Assembly (NCBI RefSeq): GCF_002699205.1
Contig: NZ_PABT01000023.1
Span: 1-64,000, forward strand
Source: Allomuricauda sp.
GTDB lineage: Bacteria; Bacteroidota; Bacteroidia; Flavobacteriales; Flavobacteriaceae
DNA length: 64,000 nucleotides
Direction of reading: 5' to 3'
The position numbers were made by a program, and so were the translations under genes. Shown here piece after piece: positions 25,687 through 35,250 of the stretch. Numbering within the stretch: position 1 is the first letter of the stretch; the number at the start of each line of letters is the position of its first letter. Below the pieces are notes generated by a model. The model ran no database searches. It was not told the DNA's origin and saw only the letters and a program-made list of their open reading frames with translations.

Positions 25687-26202
25687 TTATTTCCCAACGT
25701 AGCTTTCCCAATCTTTGTCTTTGTAGATGTTTTCTCCAAAGTATTTGGCAATCTGCATAAATGGTTCCACTTGCTGATAGCCGGGGACTGGGGACAGCAT
25801 GTTAAATTGCTCATCCAGGAACACTACTGTTGGATAGCTCATTCGGCCCTGTAATAGAGCTGCGGCCAATTCGTGATAACCCCTTCTTCCGGATGGGATA
25901 TACTTGAAGGTTTTCCCTTGATATTCGATGGGGTCTTTGCCTTCAGCGTCCATTTTTACCATATAGAAATTCTCTTGCATGTATTTGGAAACTTCTGGAT
26001 GCTGAAATGTATTCTTGTCCATTTTTTTGCACCATCCGCACCAGTCGGTATAAACATCGACAAAGATTTTTTTGGGTTGTGCATCGGTCTTGGATAGTTC
26101 CACCGCCTCTTCCCAGGATATCCAATTGATATCTTGAGCTTGGGCGTTAAAACCTATAAATGCTATAAAAAGTAAGCTGATTTGGGTAAAAGTTGATCGC
26201 AT
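25687..26202 (-). CDS. Exported thioredoxin-fold protein
   Basis: A 171-residue protein with an N-terminal signal peptide (MRSTFTQISLLFIAFIGFNAQA) and a thioredoxin-fold domain with WCGWCKKMD (CGWC, about 54-58 in the precursor), similar to DsbD-gamma/SoxW-like proteins. It should act in the periplasm as a reductase or disulfide-handling enzyme. It is convergent with guaB. The partner is unknown. Confidence 0.88.
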   Translation of the reverse strand: MRSTFTQISLLFIAFIGFNAQAQDINWISWEEAVELSKTDAQPKKIFVDVYTDWCGWCKKMDKNTFQHPEVSKYMQENFYMVKMDAEGKDPIEYQGKTFKYIPSGRRGYHELAAALLQGRMSYPTVVFLDEQFNMLSPVPGYQQVEPFMQIAKYFGENIYKDKDWESYVGK

Positions 26203-26301
26203 AGTTTTGGTTTTTGACGTAATTGTCGTCCTGTCAATACAAAGCTAACGAAAATTGTGCCAAAAAAGTATAGGGTTTAACAGTCCAATAAGGCTTTGCC
26301 A

Positions 26302-27540
26302 CTACTTTACGGGCTGTTTTTCGGATACATCAAAAAGCTCTTTTACATCTATTTGGTTATGCAGGATGTCATCAAAAGTTTCCCTTTTTCTTATTAAATG
26401 AGGTTTTCCCTGATACCATAGTACTTCCGCAGGGCGGTATCTGGAGTTATAGTTGCTGGCCATGGTGAAACAATAGGCACCCGCATTTTTAAAGCAAAGT
26501 ATATCACCTTCGGATATTTCGTTGATCCTGCGGTTACTTCCAAAGGTGTCCGTTTCGCAGATATAACCTACCACGGAGTAATAACGTTCCTTGCCTTTTG
26601 GATTCGAAATGTTGATGATCTCGTGATTTGATCCATAGAACATAGGTCTTATCAAATGGTTGAAACCTGAATCAATACTCGCAAAAACCGTGGAAGTGGT
26701 CTGTTTTACCACATTGACCTTGGCCAAAAAGAACCCTGCTTCACTTACCAAAAATTTGCCGGGCTCAAATGCAAGGGTCAATTCCCTGCCATATTCCTTA
26801 CAGAATTCGTTGAACCTTTTGGTCAGTTTTTTTCCCAGTTCATCCACGTTCGTATGGATGTCCCCTTCTTTGTAAGGTACTTTAAAACCACTTCCAAAAT
26901 CAATGAACTCCAAATCCTTGAAATTGCTGGCGGTTTCAAACAAAATTTCAGAAGCGTAGAGGAAAACATCGATATCCAAAATATCGCTGCCTGTGTGCAT
27001 GTGGATTCCGTTGATATTCATATTGGTCAGCTCCACAATACGCAGCAAATGGGGGATTTGGTGTATACTGATCCCAAATTTGGAATCGATATGCCCAACA
27101 GAAATTTTGGAATTTCCACCGGCCATTACATGCGGATTGATACGGATGCAAACGGGTATATCGGGATGTTTGCTGCCGAATTGTTCCAAAATGGAAAGAT
27201 TGTCAATATTTACTTGTACGCCAAGTGCAGCCGCTTCTTCAATCTCTTCCAAGGAAACTCCATTGGGTGTAAAAATGATGGATTCCGGTTTAAATCCTGC
27301 CAGAAGCCCCAATCGTACTTCTTGAATGGATACGGTATCCAATCCGCTGCCCAAACTGTTCAATAATCTAAGGATACTGATATTGGACAGTGCTTTGGCC
27401 GCATAGTTCAACCTAAGGTTTGGAACACCTTTGAATGCATTGGTGAGCTTTTTGTATTGTGACGTAATCTTATCGGCATCATAAACATATAGGGGTGCGC
27501 CAAATTGTTCTGTAAGTTGAAGTAAATCCTTGGAGTTCAT
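26302..27540 (-). CDS. lysA: Diaminopimelate decarboxylase
   Basis: A 412-residue PLP enzyme of the alanine-racemase fold. K49 in LRLNYAAKAL is the PLP lysine; the phosphate-binding region is GSGFKVPY, and the cysteine of VGYICETDTFG (about 318-328) acts as the other active-site residue from the partner subunit. It decarboxylates meso-diaminopimelate to lysine. Single gene; dapD, an earlier step of the same pathway, is at 47768 but not linked. Confidence 0.96.
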   Translation of the reverse strand: MNSKDLLQLTEQFGAPLYVYDADKITSQYKKLTNAFKGVPNLRLNYAAKALSNISILRLLNSLGSGLDTVSIQEVRLGLLAGFKPESIIFTPNGVSLEEIEEAAALGVQVNIDNLSILEQFGSKHPDIPVCIRINPHVMAGGNSKISVGHIDSKFGISIHQIPHLLRIVELTNMNINGIHMHTGSDILDIDVFLYASEILFETASNFKDLEFIDFGSGFKVPYKEGDIHTNVDELGKKLTKRFNEFCKEYGRELTLAFEPGKFLVSEAGFFLAKVNVVKQTTSTVFASIDSGFNHLIRPMFYGSNHEIINISNPKGKERYYSVVGYICETDTFGSNRRINEISEGDILCFKNAGAYCFTMASNYNSRYRPAEVLWYQGKPHLIRKRETFDDILHNQIDVKELFDVSEKQPVK

Positions 27541-27701
27541 GTTAAAAGCATATTTTAGGCAAAACTAGGTTTTGTCCGCTTTAAACACAAGTAATCTAAA
27601 TATTTTATCAAAATATAACAAGTTGTTTCATTTAAAACAGATACATTGCACCAGTGTTGTACCTTTCATTTTTGATGTGTATTTTTAAACAAACTGCAAA
27701 A

Positions 27702-28340
27702 ATGAAATTACCTCTATTTCCACTGCAATCAGTCTTTTATCCGGGTGAGACCATACCCTTGCATATTTTTGAAGATCGTTATAAGCAATTGATTAACGAT
27801 TGTAGAAAGGAAGCACTTACCTTTGGTATTCCGGTGTATATCAACAATGCTATTTCCTACGGAACAGAAGTGCAATTGGTTGAGGTGGTAAATACCTATA
27901 AGACAGGGGAGATGGATGTAGTATGTGTGGCCCGCCAAGTATTCAAGGTGCTTAGTTTTAAAAAACAAATGGAAGGTAAACCCTATGCTGGGGGAGAAGT
28001 TGAATTTTTGGAGATGGAGAACGATGCCGATGAAAGTTTAAGGGAGGAAGTACTCCAAAAAGTGGAGGCATTGTATGATATTATGGATGTTCCTTTTACC
28101 AAAACTTCCCCGAAACAGTTCAATAGTTATTCCCTTGCCCATAAAATGGGGCTTTCTTTTCAACAAGAATATGAGTTGTTGTTGATGACGAAAGAAACGG
28201 ACCGCTTAAATTTCATAAAAAGTCATTTGGAGGCAACCACTAATATTTTGATTGAGGTAAACCGTACCAAAGATGTTATCGAGATGAACGGACACTTTAA
28301 GAATTTTGACCCTTTGAATTTCCAAGATTTCAAGATATAG
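27702..28340 (+). CDS. Lon N-terminal-domain protein
   Basis: A 212-residue protein that is just the Lon substrate-binding (LAN/PUA-like) domain, with MKLPLFPLQSVFYPGETIPLH at the start, IFEDRYKQLINDC (about 22-34), FGIPVYINN and FYPGE-type signatures; no ATPase or protease part. I take ATG 27702 because MKLPLFPL is the usual start and the earlier methionines lie in unrelated residues. Such stand-alone proteins occur in many bacteria. Role unclear; possibly a substrate adaptor. Confidence 0.88.
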   Translation: MKLPLFPLQSVFYPGETIPLHIFEDRYKQLINDCRKEALTFGIPVYINNAISYGTEVQLVEVVNTYKTGEMDVVCVARQVFKVLSFKKQMEGKPYAGGEVEFLEMENDADESLREEVLQKVEALYDIMDVPFTKTSPKQFNSYSLAHKMGLSFQQEYELLLMTKETDRLNFIKSHLEATTNILIEVNRTKDVIEMNGHFKNFDPLNFQDFKI

Positions 28341-28460
28341 GGGACTTTGGCCAGGAAAAAAGACTTTTAATTTTCACCGAATCGGTAATTATTCATTTAA
28401 CATCTTCAATTTGTCAGCCGTGTTTTCTATTTTTGTCAGCAAACAAAAGTAAATTCACAG

Positions 28461-29654
28461 ATGAATCTTCACGAATATCAAGGAAAAGAGATTTTAGCCA
28501 GTTTTGGGGTTAGAATCCAACGAGGCATAGTTGCTCACAACGCCAAGGAAGCGGTGGAAGCTGCAAAACAACTTACTCAAGAAACTGGAACCGGATGGCA
28601 CGTAATCAAAGCACAGGTGCATGCGGGTGGCCGTGGTAAGGGCGGTGGAGTAAAGCTGGCCAAAAACTTGAAGGAAGTTGAGGAATTGGCAGGTAGCATT
28701 ATAGGGATGAACCTTGTTACGCCACAAACATCTGCTGAGGGAAAGAAAGTACACCAAGTGTTGGTCGCTGAGGATGTGTATTATCCAGGCGATAGCGAAA
28801 CCAGCGAGTTTTATATGTCCGTTCTTTTGAACAGGGGGACAGGTAAAAACATGATCATGTATTCTACCGAAGGGGGTATGGATATAGAGGAAGTAGCTGA
28901 AAAAACACCACATTTGATTTTTACGGAAGAGGTTGACCCGGGATTGGGACTTTTGCCGTTCCAAGCACGAAGAATCGCCTTTAACCTAGGTTTGTCGGGT
29001 GCTGCATTCAAAGAAATGGTGAAATTCGTTATGTCGTTGTACAAAGCATACGTGGAAAGTGATGCCAGTCTTTTTGAAATCAACCCCGTTTTAAAGACTT
29101 CCGATGATAAGATCATGGCTGTTGATGCCAAGGTTACCATAGATGACAATGCGCTTTACAGAAGAAAGGCCTATGCAGAAATGCGTGATTTGCGGGAAGA
29201 AAACCCAATAGAGGTGGAAGCTCGTGAGGTAGGGTTGAACTATGTCGACTTGGATGGAAACGTTGGCTGTATGGTAAACGGTGCCGGATTGGCCATGGCC
29301 ACTATGGATTTGATTAAAATGGCCGGTGGTGAACCAGCCAACTTCTTGGATGTTGGGGGAACAGCGGATGCAAAAAGGGTAGAGGAAGCTTTCCGAATCA
29401 TCTTGAAAGATCCCAATGTAAAAGCAATCCTGATCAATATCTTTGGAGGAATTGTACGTTGTGACCGCGTTGCCCAAGGTGTTGTGGATGCGTACAAAAA
29501 CATGGGAGATGCTATTCAAGTACCGATTATTGTAAGATTACAGGGAACCAATGCGGAATTGGCCAAAGAAATAATTGATAATTCTGGATTGGCAGTACAC
29601 TCTGCAGTGCAGTTCAAAGAAGCTGCCGATAAAGTTGAAGAAGTATTGAGCTAG
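28461..29654 (+). CDS. sucC: Succinyl-CoA ligase, beta subunit
   Basis: A 397-residue subunit with an N-terminal ATP-grasp domain (MNLHEYQGKEILASFG, then VHAGGRGKGGGVKLA) and a C-terminal ligase domain (GGTADAKRVEEAFRIIL, then INIFGGIVRCDRVAQG). With SucD it converts succinyl-CoA to succinate with ATP or GTP formation in the TCA cycle. The alpha subunit gene is not next to it, so the two are unlinked here, as in some other Flavobacteriaceae. A TATTTTTG box lies at 28428-28435. Confidence 0.97.
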   Translation: MNLHEYQGKEILASFGVRIQRGIVAHNAKEAVEAAKQLTQETGTGWHVIKAQVHAGGRGKGGGVKLAKNLKEVEELAGSIIGMNLVTPQTSAEGKKVHQVLVAEDVYYPGDSETSEFYMSVLLNRGTGKNMIMYSTEGGMDIEEVAEKTPHLIFTEEVDPGLGLLPFQARRIAFNLGLSGAAFKEMVKFVMSLYKAYVESDASLFEINPVLKTSDDKIMAVDAKVTIDDNALYRRKAYAEMRDLREENPIEVEAREVGLNYVDLDGNVGCMVNGAGLAMATMDLIKMAGGEPANFLDVGGTADAKRVEEAFRIILKDPNVKAILINIFGGIVRCDRVAQGVVDAYKNMGDAIQVPIIVRLQGTNAELAKEIIDNSGLAVHSAVQFKEAADKVEEVLS

Positions 29655-29680
29655 TTACTCGATAATATATTGAATAAACA

Positions 29681-29712
29681 AGGGCAACATTATCAGTGTT
29701 GCCCTTTTTTTT
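29681..29712 (+). terminator. Terminator after sucC
   Basis: AGGGCAACA (29681-29689) and TGTTGCCCT (29697-29705) pair exactly around a 7-base loop, followed by a T-run. Confidence 0.92.
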
Positions 29713-29964
29713 ATTGTTCAAAATTTTACCGCTTTCATTTTCAGCTTGTTTCTCCCATACCCTAATGGTCAGCTAGCTTTAGTTTGACGAAATAGGGATA
29801 TTAGCCCAAGGTTAGGGACATTAAACATTTGTTAAATCCTACCAAAGTGTAACAATTTTATTTTTTGATCGTCTTATTTTTGAAGTGTCTTTAAAAAGGA
29901 TTCTTAATTGAGTTCTATTTTTGACAAATCATCAATCATCAATTTAATCAAAAAACAAAAGATC
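29713..29964. other. Upstream region of the 29965 gene
   Basis: AT-rich leader. Two TATTTTTG boxes (29875-29882 and 29916-29923) match the Bacteroidota -7 motif and are candidate promoters for the small secreted protein; no good TTTG partner box is visible for either. No gene is seen. Confidence 0.4.
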
Positions 29965-30300
29965 ATGAGAAAATTTAAAACTGTTACAGTAGTATTTGCA
30001 CTTTTGGCAACAATGAGTGCTTTTGCGACAAAAGGCAAGAAGGCAACTAAAGAAAATAGTCTTTCTGGTCAGATTTACGAAATGTTGAAAGAAAATCAAT
30101 TCAACGCAAATGACAAAGAGCTGACTGCTGAGGTTCGCTTTATTGTCAGTGAAAAAGGTGAATTGATCGTGCTTTCTGTCGATACTGAAGATGAAATTTT
30201 GGAAGGCTTTTTGAAAAGCCGCTTAAACTACCAAAAGGTGCAAATGAAGAATGTTGCTCCAGGAAGAGTTTATGAAATTCCAGTAAGGATTACCGCTTAA
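29965..30300 (+). CDS. Small secreted protein of unknown function
   Basis: A 111-residue protein from ATG 29965 (MRKFKTVTVVFALLATMSAFA, a clear signal peptide with the AFA cleavage site); the upstream extension to 29908 is unlikely. The mature part has a lysine-rich start (KGKKATKENS) and a beta-rich C-terminal part (LTAEVRFIVSEKGELIVLSV, then GRVYEIPVRI), somewhat like the TonB C-terminal fold, which is only a resemblance. Exported to periplasm or surface. It has its own terminator. Confidence 0.75.
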   Translation: MRKFKTVTVVFALLATMSAFATKGKKATKENSLSGQIYEMLKENQFNANDKELTAEVRFIVSEKGELIVLSVDTEDEILEGFLKSRLNYQKVQMKNVAPGRVYEIPVRITA

Positions 30301-30327
30301 TAAACGGGAATTGTTTGAGTTAGTTAG

Positions 30328-30355
30328 AAAAAGCCCTGAATTTCAGGGCTTTTTT
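30328..30355 (+). terminator. Terminator after the small secreted protein gene
   Basis: AAAAAGCCCTGA (30328-30339) and TCAGGGCTTTTT (30343-30354) pair around ATT, with the T-run as part of the right arm. Confidence 0.9.
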
Positions 30356-30417
30356 GTGTACTAAAACCAGTTGTTTTGGAGTTATCTACTTAGGATTGCA
30401 AACCAAAACCAAACTTT

Positions 30418-30819
30418 ATGGGTACTCACGAAGAAAAATTGAGCATTCTTTCAGAGATGATTGCCTTTGCACGGATAGACCATTCCTTAAAGCAGTCGGA
30501 ATATGGATTTTTGCTGAAAGTCGCTCGTAGTTTGGGTGTGAGCAAGGATGTGTTTGATGGACTTCTTAAGCAAAAATCCCCCAAAGTGCGTCTAAAAACC
30601 CAAGCTGAGCGTATTGTGCAGTTCCATAGACTCATCCTGCTCATGAACATAGACCATGAGCAACACAGGAAAGAAATAAATACACTTTATAACATTGGTC
30701 TTAAAATGGGGTTGCCTCCTGCTGCCATTAGTCAGGTTTTGGAAGTGATGCACCGTTATCCGGACAATATTGTCCCTCCCGATGTGCTTATCAATATCTT
30801 CAAAGCATATTACAATTAA
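30418..30819 (+). CDS. TerB-like helical protein
   Basis: A 133-residue protein with two helical halves: EEKLSILSEMIAFARIDHSL (about 5-24) then a matching second half (ERIVQFHRLILLMNIDHEQH, about 63-82). The pattern (M..ARID..., EYGFLLKVARSLGVS) resembles the TerB/DjlA-like helical domain. TerB relatives occur in tellurite-resistance and membrane-associated complexes; the role here is unknown. It lies just before the two palindromes of the hsp20 gene. Assignment to the family is by pattern only. Confidence 0.65.
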   Translation: MGTHEEKLSILSEMIAFARIDHSLKQSEYGFLLKVARSLGVSKDVFDGLLKQKSPKVRLKTQAERIVQFHRLILLMNIDHEQHRKEINTLYNIGLKMGLPPAAISQVLEVMHRYPDNIVPPDVLINIFKAYYN

Positions 30820-30865
30820 TGTCAAAATGACATAAAAAAATCTTAATAAAATGTCAAAATGACAT
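30819..30865. promoter_or_regulatory. Two identical 15-base palindromes before hsp20
   Basis: ATGTCAAAATGACAT occurs exactly twice, at 30819-30833 and 30851-30865: six-base perfect arms around AAA, 32 bases apart (about three DNA turns). The position 70 bases before a small heat-shock gene suggests the operator of a stress regulator. The regulator is not encoded nearby. Confidence 0.65.
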
Positions 30866-30935
30866 ACTTTAGGTGTTGGTATAGGTTTTGACCAATATAT
30901 GGTGATTTAAATGTTTAACTAAAAATTGAATCGCC

Positions 30936-31361
30936 ATGAGTATAGTAAAAAGAAATAACCTGTTTTTTCCATCCTTGATAAACGATTTTATAGGTCCTGA
31001 TTGGTTCGGTGGTACAGAGAAATGGAATCCTTCTGTTCCTGCTGTCAACATAAAGGATAATACCGATGGTTTTGAATTGGAACTTGCTGTTCCTGGTATG
31101 AAAAAAGATGATTTTACTGTCGAAGTGGACAACGATGTATTGACCATTTCCAGTGAAATTGAATCGGAAAAAGAGGAAAAAGATGGAAACTACACTAGAA
31201 GAGAGTTCTCCTTTACCTCATTTAAAAGAGCTTTTACATTGCCGGATACGGTTGATGGATCTAAAATTGATGCCAAGTATAAAGATGGAATATTGAAATT
31301 GACCTTGCCCAAAAAACAAGAGGCATTGCCAAAACCAAAACGATTGATCAAAATAGGATAA
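30936..31361 (+). CDS. Small heat-shock protein (Hsp20/alpha-crystallin)
   Basis: A 141-residue small heat-shock protein. The alpha-crystallin domain covers about residues 35-125 (VNIKDNTDGFELELAVPGM, then DVLTISSEIES, then FKRAFTLPDTVDGSKIDAKY) and contains GILKLTLPK, the family signature; the short tail EALPKPKRLIKIG holds the IxI-type motif (IKI) used for oligomer contacts. It holds unfolding proteins in a refoldable state. Controlled probably by the twin palindromes upstream. A strong terminator follows. Confidence 0.96.
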   Translation: MSIVKRNNLFFPSLINDFIGPDWFGGTEKWNPSVPAVNIKDNTDGFELELAVPGMKKDDFTVEVDNDVLTISSEIESEKEEKDGNYTRREFSFTSFKRAFTLPDTVDGSKIDAKYKDGILKLTLPKKQEALPKPKRLIKIG

Positions 31362-31420
31362 GATATTAAAACACCAACTATAGGTGTTTCATGATGGTTG
31401 GATTAGTTGGTTAGTTTGAG

Positions 31421-31455
31421 ACGCGCTCCAGTATTTGCTGGAGCGCGTTTTTTTA
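31421..31455 (+). terminator. Terminator after hsp20
   Basis: ACGCGCTCCAG (31421-31431) and CTGGAGCGCGT (31438-31448) pair exactly around 6 bases, followed by a T-run. It lies between convergent genes hsp20 and uvrB. Confidence 0.93.
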
Positions 31456-33441
31456 TTCCTTTTCCTGAAGCATTTTTATCTCGTCCCTCAATTTGGCTGC
31501 TTCCAAAAAATTCAGCTCCTTGGCCGCTTTTTCCATTGCTTTTCTTTTGCTCCTGATCAGTTTCTCTTTTTGGTCCTGTGTTAGGTATTTAAGGTCAGGT
31601 TCCGCAGCGCGTAATTCTTCTTTTTGGAAATGATATGTGGAAACTGAATTTTTGGCAAGCGCACTGTCCAAACTTTTGTTCAGTGCCGTAGGGGTAATGT
31701 TGTGTGCTTTGTTGTAGGACATTTGTTTGTCCCTTCTGTAATTGGTCTCATCAATGGTCTTTTGCATACTGTCCGTAACCTTGTCCGCATACATAATGGC
31801 CTTTCCGTTAAGGTTTCGTGCCGCACGGCCAACGGTTTGTGTCAAAGAGCGGCTACTCCGTAAAAATCCTTCTTTGTCCGCATCTAAAATGGCCACGAGG
31901 GAAACTTCGGGCAAATCCAATCCTTCCCTTAAAAGATTGACCCCGATCAGAACATCGAAAAGTCCCTTGCGCAGATCCTGCATGATTTCTACACGCTCCA
32001 ACGTATCCACATCGCTATGTATGTAACGGCAACGAATATCAATTCTGGATAAATATTTGGTAAGCTCCTCTGCCATACGTTTGGTAAGGGTGGTCACCAA
32101 GGTTCGTTCATCCAGTTCAACGCGTTGTTGGATCTCTTCCACAAGGTCATCAATTTGGTTTTCGCTGGGCCTCACCTCTATTTCAGGATCTAAAAGTCCG
32201 GTCGGGCGTATGATCTGTTCCACATAAACACCCTCACTCAATTCCAATTCATAATCGGCAGGGGTGGCACTTACATAAATAACCTGATTTTGGAGTGCCT
32301 CAAACTCCTCGAACTTTAATGGACGGTTGTCCATGGCGGCTGGCAAACGAAAGCCATACTCTACCAAGTTTTCCTTTCTGGAACGGTCACCTCCGTACAT
32401 GGCATGTACCTGTGGAATGGTAACGTGGCTCTCATCGATTACCATCAAATAATCATCTGGAAAATAATCCAGCAAACAGAAGGGCCTGGTTCCTGGTTCT
32501 CTGCCGTCCAGGTATCTCGAATAGTTTTCAATACCGGAGCAGTAGCCCAGTTCCCTGATCATTTCCAGGTCAAAACTGGTGCGCTCTTCCAAACGTTTTG
32601 CTTCGAGAGGTCGGCCAATTTCCTTGAAATAGTCCACCTGTTTGACCAAATCGTCCTGGATTTCCTTTATAGCATTTTGCAGTACGTCCGGAGAGGTGAC
32701 AAACATGTTGGCGGGGTAGATGTTCAAACTGTCATAGACTTCGATTACCTTATTGTTATAAGGGTCCAACGCCTCAATTTCTTCAATTTCATCACCAAAA
32801 AAATGAATTCGGAATGCATGGTCGGCATACCCTGGGAAAACATCCACCACATCACCCTTTACCCTAAAGTTTCCGTTCCTGAAATCTGCTGTTGTACGAG
32901 CGTATAAACTCTGTACCAACTGCTTTAAAAATTTGGTTCTGGAAATGACCTGGTCCCGGTGAATGGTTATCACGTTTTTTTGAAACTCAACAGGATTTCC
33001 AATACCGTACAGACAGGAAACGGAGGCTACCACGAGCACATCCCGTCTTCCGGAGAGGAGGGAAGAAGTGGCGCTCAAGCGAAGCTTTTCAATATCCTCG
33101 TTTATGGAAAGGTCCTTTTCTATGTAAAGACCACTCGTGGGGATATAGGCCTCTGGCTGATAATAATCGTAGTAGGATACAAAGTATTCCACCGCATTGT
33201 TGGGGAAAAACTGTTTGAACTCAGAATATAGTTGAGCAGCCAAGGTTTTGTTGTGTGCCAAGACCAAGGTTGGGCGTTGCACGGATTCCACCACATTGGC
33301 CACAGTAAAGGTTTTGCCTGACCCGGTTACCCCCAACAGGGTTTGGTGCGGGGTTTTGGCCTCGATTCCCTCCACTAATTGTTTTATGGCCTGAGGTTGA
33401 TCGCCCGTAGGCTTAAAGTCTGAAACTATCTGAAATTTCAT
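31453..33441 (-). CDS. uvrB: Excinuclease ABC subunit B
   Basis: A 662-residue UvrB: Walker A GVTGSGKTF (about 38-46), the beta-hairpin region YYDYYQPEAYIPTSGLYIEKD at about 90-110 (first 20: YYDYYQPEAYIPTSGLYIEK), helicase motifs and a C-terminal UVR domain (ELNFLEAAKLRDEIKMLQEK) for UvrC binding. It verifies DNA damage in nucleotide excision repair with UvrA and UvrC. Single gene, length as usual. Confidence 0.97.
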   Translation of the reverse strand: MKFQIVSDFKPTGDQPQAIKQLVEGIEAKTPHQTLLGVTGSGKTFTVANVVESVQRPTLVLAHNKTLAAQLYSEFKQFFPNNAVEYFVSYYDYYQPEAYIPTSGLYIEKDLSINEDIEKLRLSATSSLLSGRRDVLVVASVSCLYGIGNPVEFQKNVITIHRDQVISRTKFLKQLVQSLYARTTADFRNGNFRVKGDVVDVFPGYADHAFRIHFFGDEIEEIEALDPYNNKVIEVYDSLNIYPANMFVTSPDVLQNAIKEIQDDLVKQVDYFKEIGRPLEAKRLEERTSFDLEMIRELGYCSGIENYSRYLDGREPGTRPFCLLDYFPDDYLMVIDESHVTIPQVHAMYGGDRSRKENLVEYGFRLPAAMDNRPLKFEEFEALQNQVIYVSATPADYELELSEGVYVEQIIRPTGLLDPEIEVRPSENQIDDLVEEIQQRVELDERTLVTTLTKRMAEELTKYLSRIDIRCRYIHSDVDTLERVEIMQDLRKGLFDVLIGVNLLREGLDLPEVSLVAILDADKEGFLRSSRSLTQTVGRAARNLNGKAIMYADKVTDSMQKTIDETNYRRDKQMSYNKAHNITPTALNKSLDSALAKNSVSTYHFQKEELRAAEPDLKYLTQDQKEKLIRSKRKAMEKAAKELNFLEAAKLRDEIKMLQEKE

Positions 33442-33490
33442 TCGATAAAAATACTAAAGGCTACTTCCAAAAGGAAGTAAAAGGAGAATA

Positions 33491-35221
33491 TTATCTTTTA
33501 AGTGTAAAGTGGCCTTTTATTTCGCGATCGGACTCATCGATGGCCAAGAACCAATAATCTCCAGAAGGAAGCTTTCGTCCAGAGATAGTGCCATCCCAAC
33601 CTTGGGAATATGGAGAAATTTGTTTCAAAAATTTTCCATAACGGTCAAAGATTTGGATGCTTTTAAAAATTACTTTTTCAGACTCGGGAGGTTGAATGAA
33701 TTGCCAATAATCGTTAACGGTATCTCCATTGGGTGTGAAAAATTTAGGGAAACCTTCAACGGTAAGGTCCTGGGTGAATTCTTTTCGAGCAATTCCACAA
33801 CCGTTCTTATCACGGACATAAAGCATGTGACTTCCGGGTTGAACATTATTAAAAATATTGCTATCGAAATAAGGTCCGTCAATATTGTCAATGGCGTATT
33901 CGTAATTACCGTTGCCCGATGCAATAACGGTCAGTTGCAGGAAGGAGCCAATACTTTGTGCCGTAATATTGTCTATTGTGGCCATCTCGGACGGGATTAC
34001 TTCAAATACTTGTGATGATGTACATTCAATAATATTACCGTCATGGCTTACCGTATTGTATGCTTCATATCGGTATCGTCCGTTTTCGTTGATACTAACT
34101 TCGTTGGAGGATGAAATCAGGGTTTCGTTTTCAAATTCATCAATTTGATACCATCTAAATCCCTCAGCGATATCTGTAGAACTAATTACGAGAGGCCCCT
34201 CATTTTGACAGAAGGAGAATGTCCCTGGCATATTTATCTCTGGATTGATAGTGACGTATTCTTCTGTATCAAAATCCAAATAGGGACCACAACCCAACAA
34301 GGTCGTAAAACTTGTCTGGGTACAACCTTCTGCTTGTCCGGCATCATTAAAGGGAGTAATTGTGATAAAAAAGGTTTTGTTCGGTTCAAAATTAACAACA
34401 GGGGTGGAATTGGTGTATAAAATTGATCCATCCAAGATGTCCGAACTGGTCGGGGTCGTGCCTATGGTAACTATATAACCTGTCACATCCGAAACGGCGT
34501 CCCATTCTAATATGGGGGACAAAGGAACATTGGTTTCTCCATTTTGTGGGTAAACAATAGTAGTACAATCCGGTATTTCCGATTCTGTTCGGGTAGTAAA
34601 TTGTTGCTGGTTGCATCCAATGGCCGAACCTAAGGAGTTATAGGGAACAATGGAAACGTAAATTGTTGTTTGTGGAGGTAGGTCTATGGGAGGGTTATAG
34701 GTCAGGGTATTACCAACATCAAAATTATTTAAAACTTCAGTGCCTCCGGGACTGGTGCCCAAACTTATCCGGTAGCCTTCCGCCCCGTAAACATAGCTCC
34801 ATGAAATAGAAGTGTTTGGATTAACATCTGTTGCCATGTCTAATGGATTTGTTATTTGTGTACAGTTGGGGGTTGTGGTCAATGGTGCTGTGGTAAAACT
34901 GTAACTTGGACAAGTAATATTGGGCTGATTGAAAAAGAAAAGTGTAATCGTAACATATATGGTTGTATTGGCGGGCAGTCCCAGGAGAGGAGTATAAGAA
35001 GATCCACTGGCAAATTGGGAACTTAAGATATCATCGCTTCCCGGATTTGTTCCCAATGCTATGTTGTAAGAAGGTACGCCATCCACAGTTTCCCAATCGA
35101 TAGTAGCATCCAAGGGAACATTGGTAGCACCGTTTACTGGGTACACTGGGTTGGGACAATCCTGAGCTTGCATGGGAATGCCAGTAAGAAGTACCAACAA
35201 AAAGTATAGTCTGTTCAGCAT
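33491..35221 (-). CDS. T9SS-exported FN3-like repeat protein
   Basis: A 576-residue protein with a signal peptide (MLNRLYFLLVLLTGIPMQA), three tandem fibronectin-III-like repeats of about 95 residues (starting near 21, 115 and 215; each begins C-x-x-x-x-x-P then NGATNVPL-like and ends SFTT), an internal region, and a C-terminal type B sorting domain (PKFFTPNGDTVNDYWQF, then FDRYGKFLKQ, then WDGTISGRKLPSGDYWFLA), the gliding-motility-associated CHU_C domain. It should cross the outer membrane by the type IX secretion system and be attached or released at the surface. Role (adhesin or carrier) unclear; no partner genes nearby. Confidence 0.9.
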   Translation of the reverse strand: MLNRLYFLLVLLTGIPMQAQDCPNPVYPVNGATNVPLDATIDWETVDGVPSYNIALGTNPGSDDILSSQFASGSSYTPLLGLPANTTIYVTITLFFFNQPNITCPSYSFTTAPLTTTPNCTQITNPLDMATDVNPNTSISWSYVYGAEGYRISLGTSPGGTEVLNNFDVGNTLTYNPPIDLPPQTTIYVSIVPYNSLGSAIGCNQQQFTTRTESEIPDCTTIVYPQNGETNVPLSPILEWDAVSDVTGYIVTIGTTPTSSDILDGSILYTNSTPVVNFEPNKTFFITITPFNDAGQAEGCTQTSFTTLLGCGPYLDFDTEEYVTINPEINMPGTFSFCQNEGPLVISSTDIAEGFRWYQIDEFENETLISSSNEVSINENGRYRYEAYNTVSHDGNIIECTSSQVFEVIPSEMATIDNITAQSIGSFLQLTVIASGNGNYEYAIDNIDGPYFDSNIFNNVQPGSHMLYVRDKNGCGIARKEFTQDLTVEGFPKFFTPNGDTVNDYWQFIQPPESEKVIFKSIQIFDRYGKFLKQISPYSQGWDGTISGRKLPSGDYWFLAIDESDREIKGHFTLKR

Positions 35222-35250
35222 TTATATGATTATGTGCATCTCACAAGATA

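Noticed and set aside
25680..25695. GGGAAAT-TT-ATTTCCC as a terminator between guaB and the thioredoxin gene
   Set aside because: It overlaps the thioredoxin gene's end and lacks a T-run.
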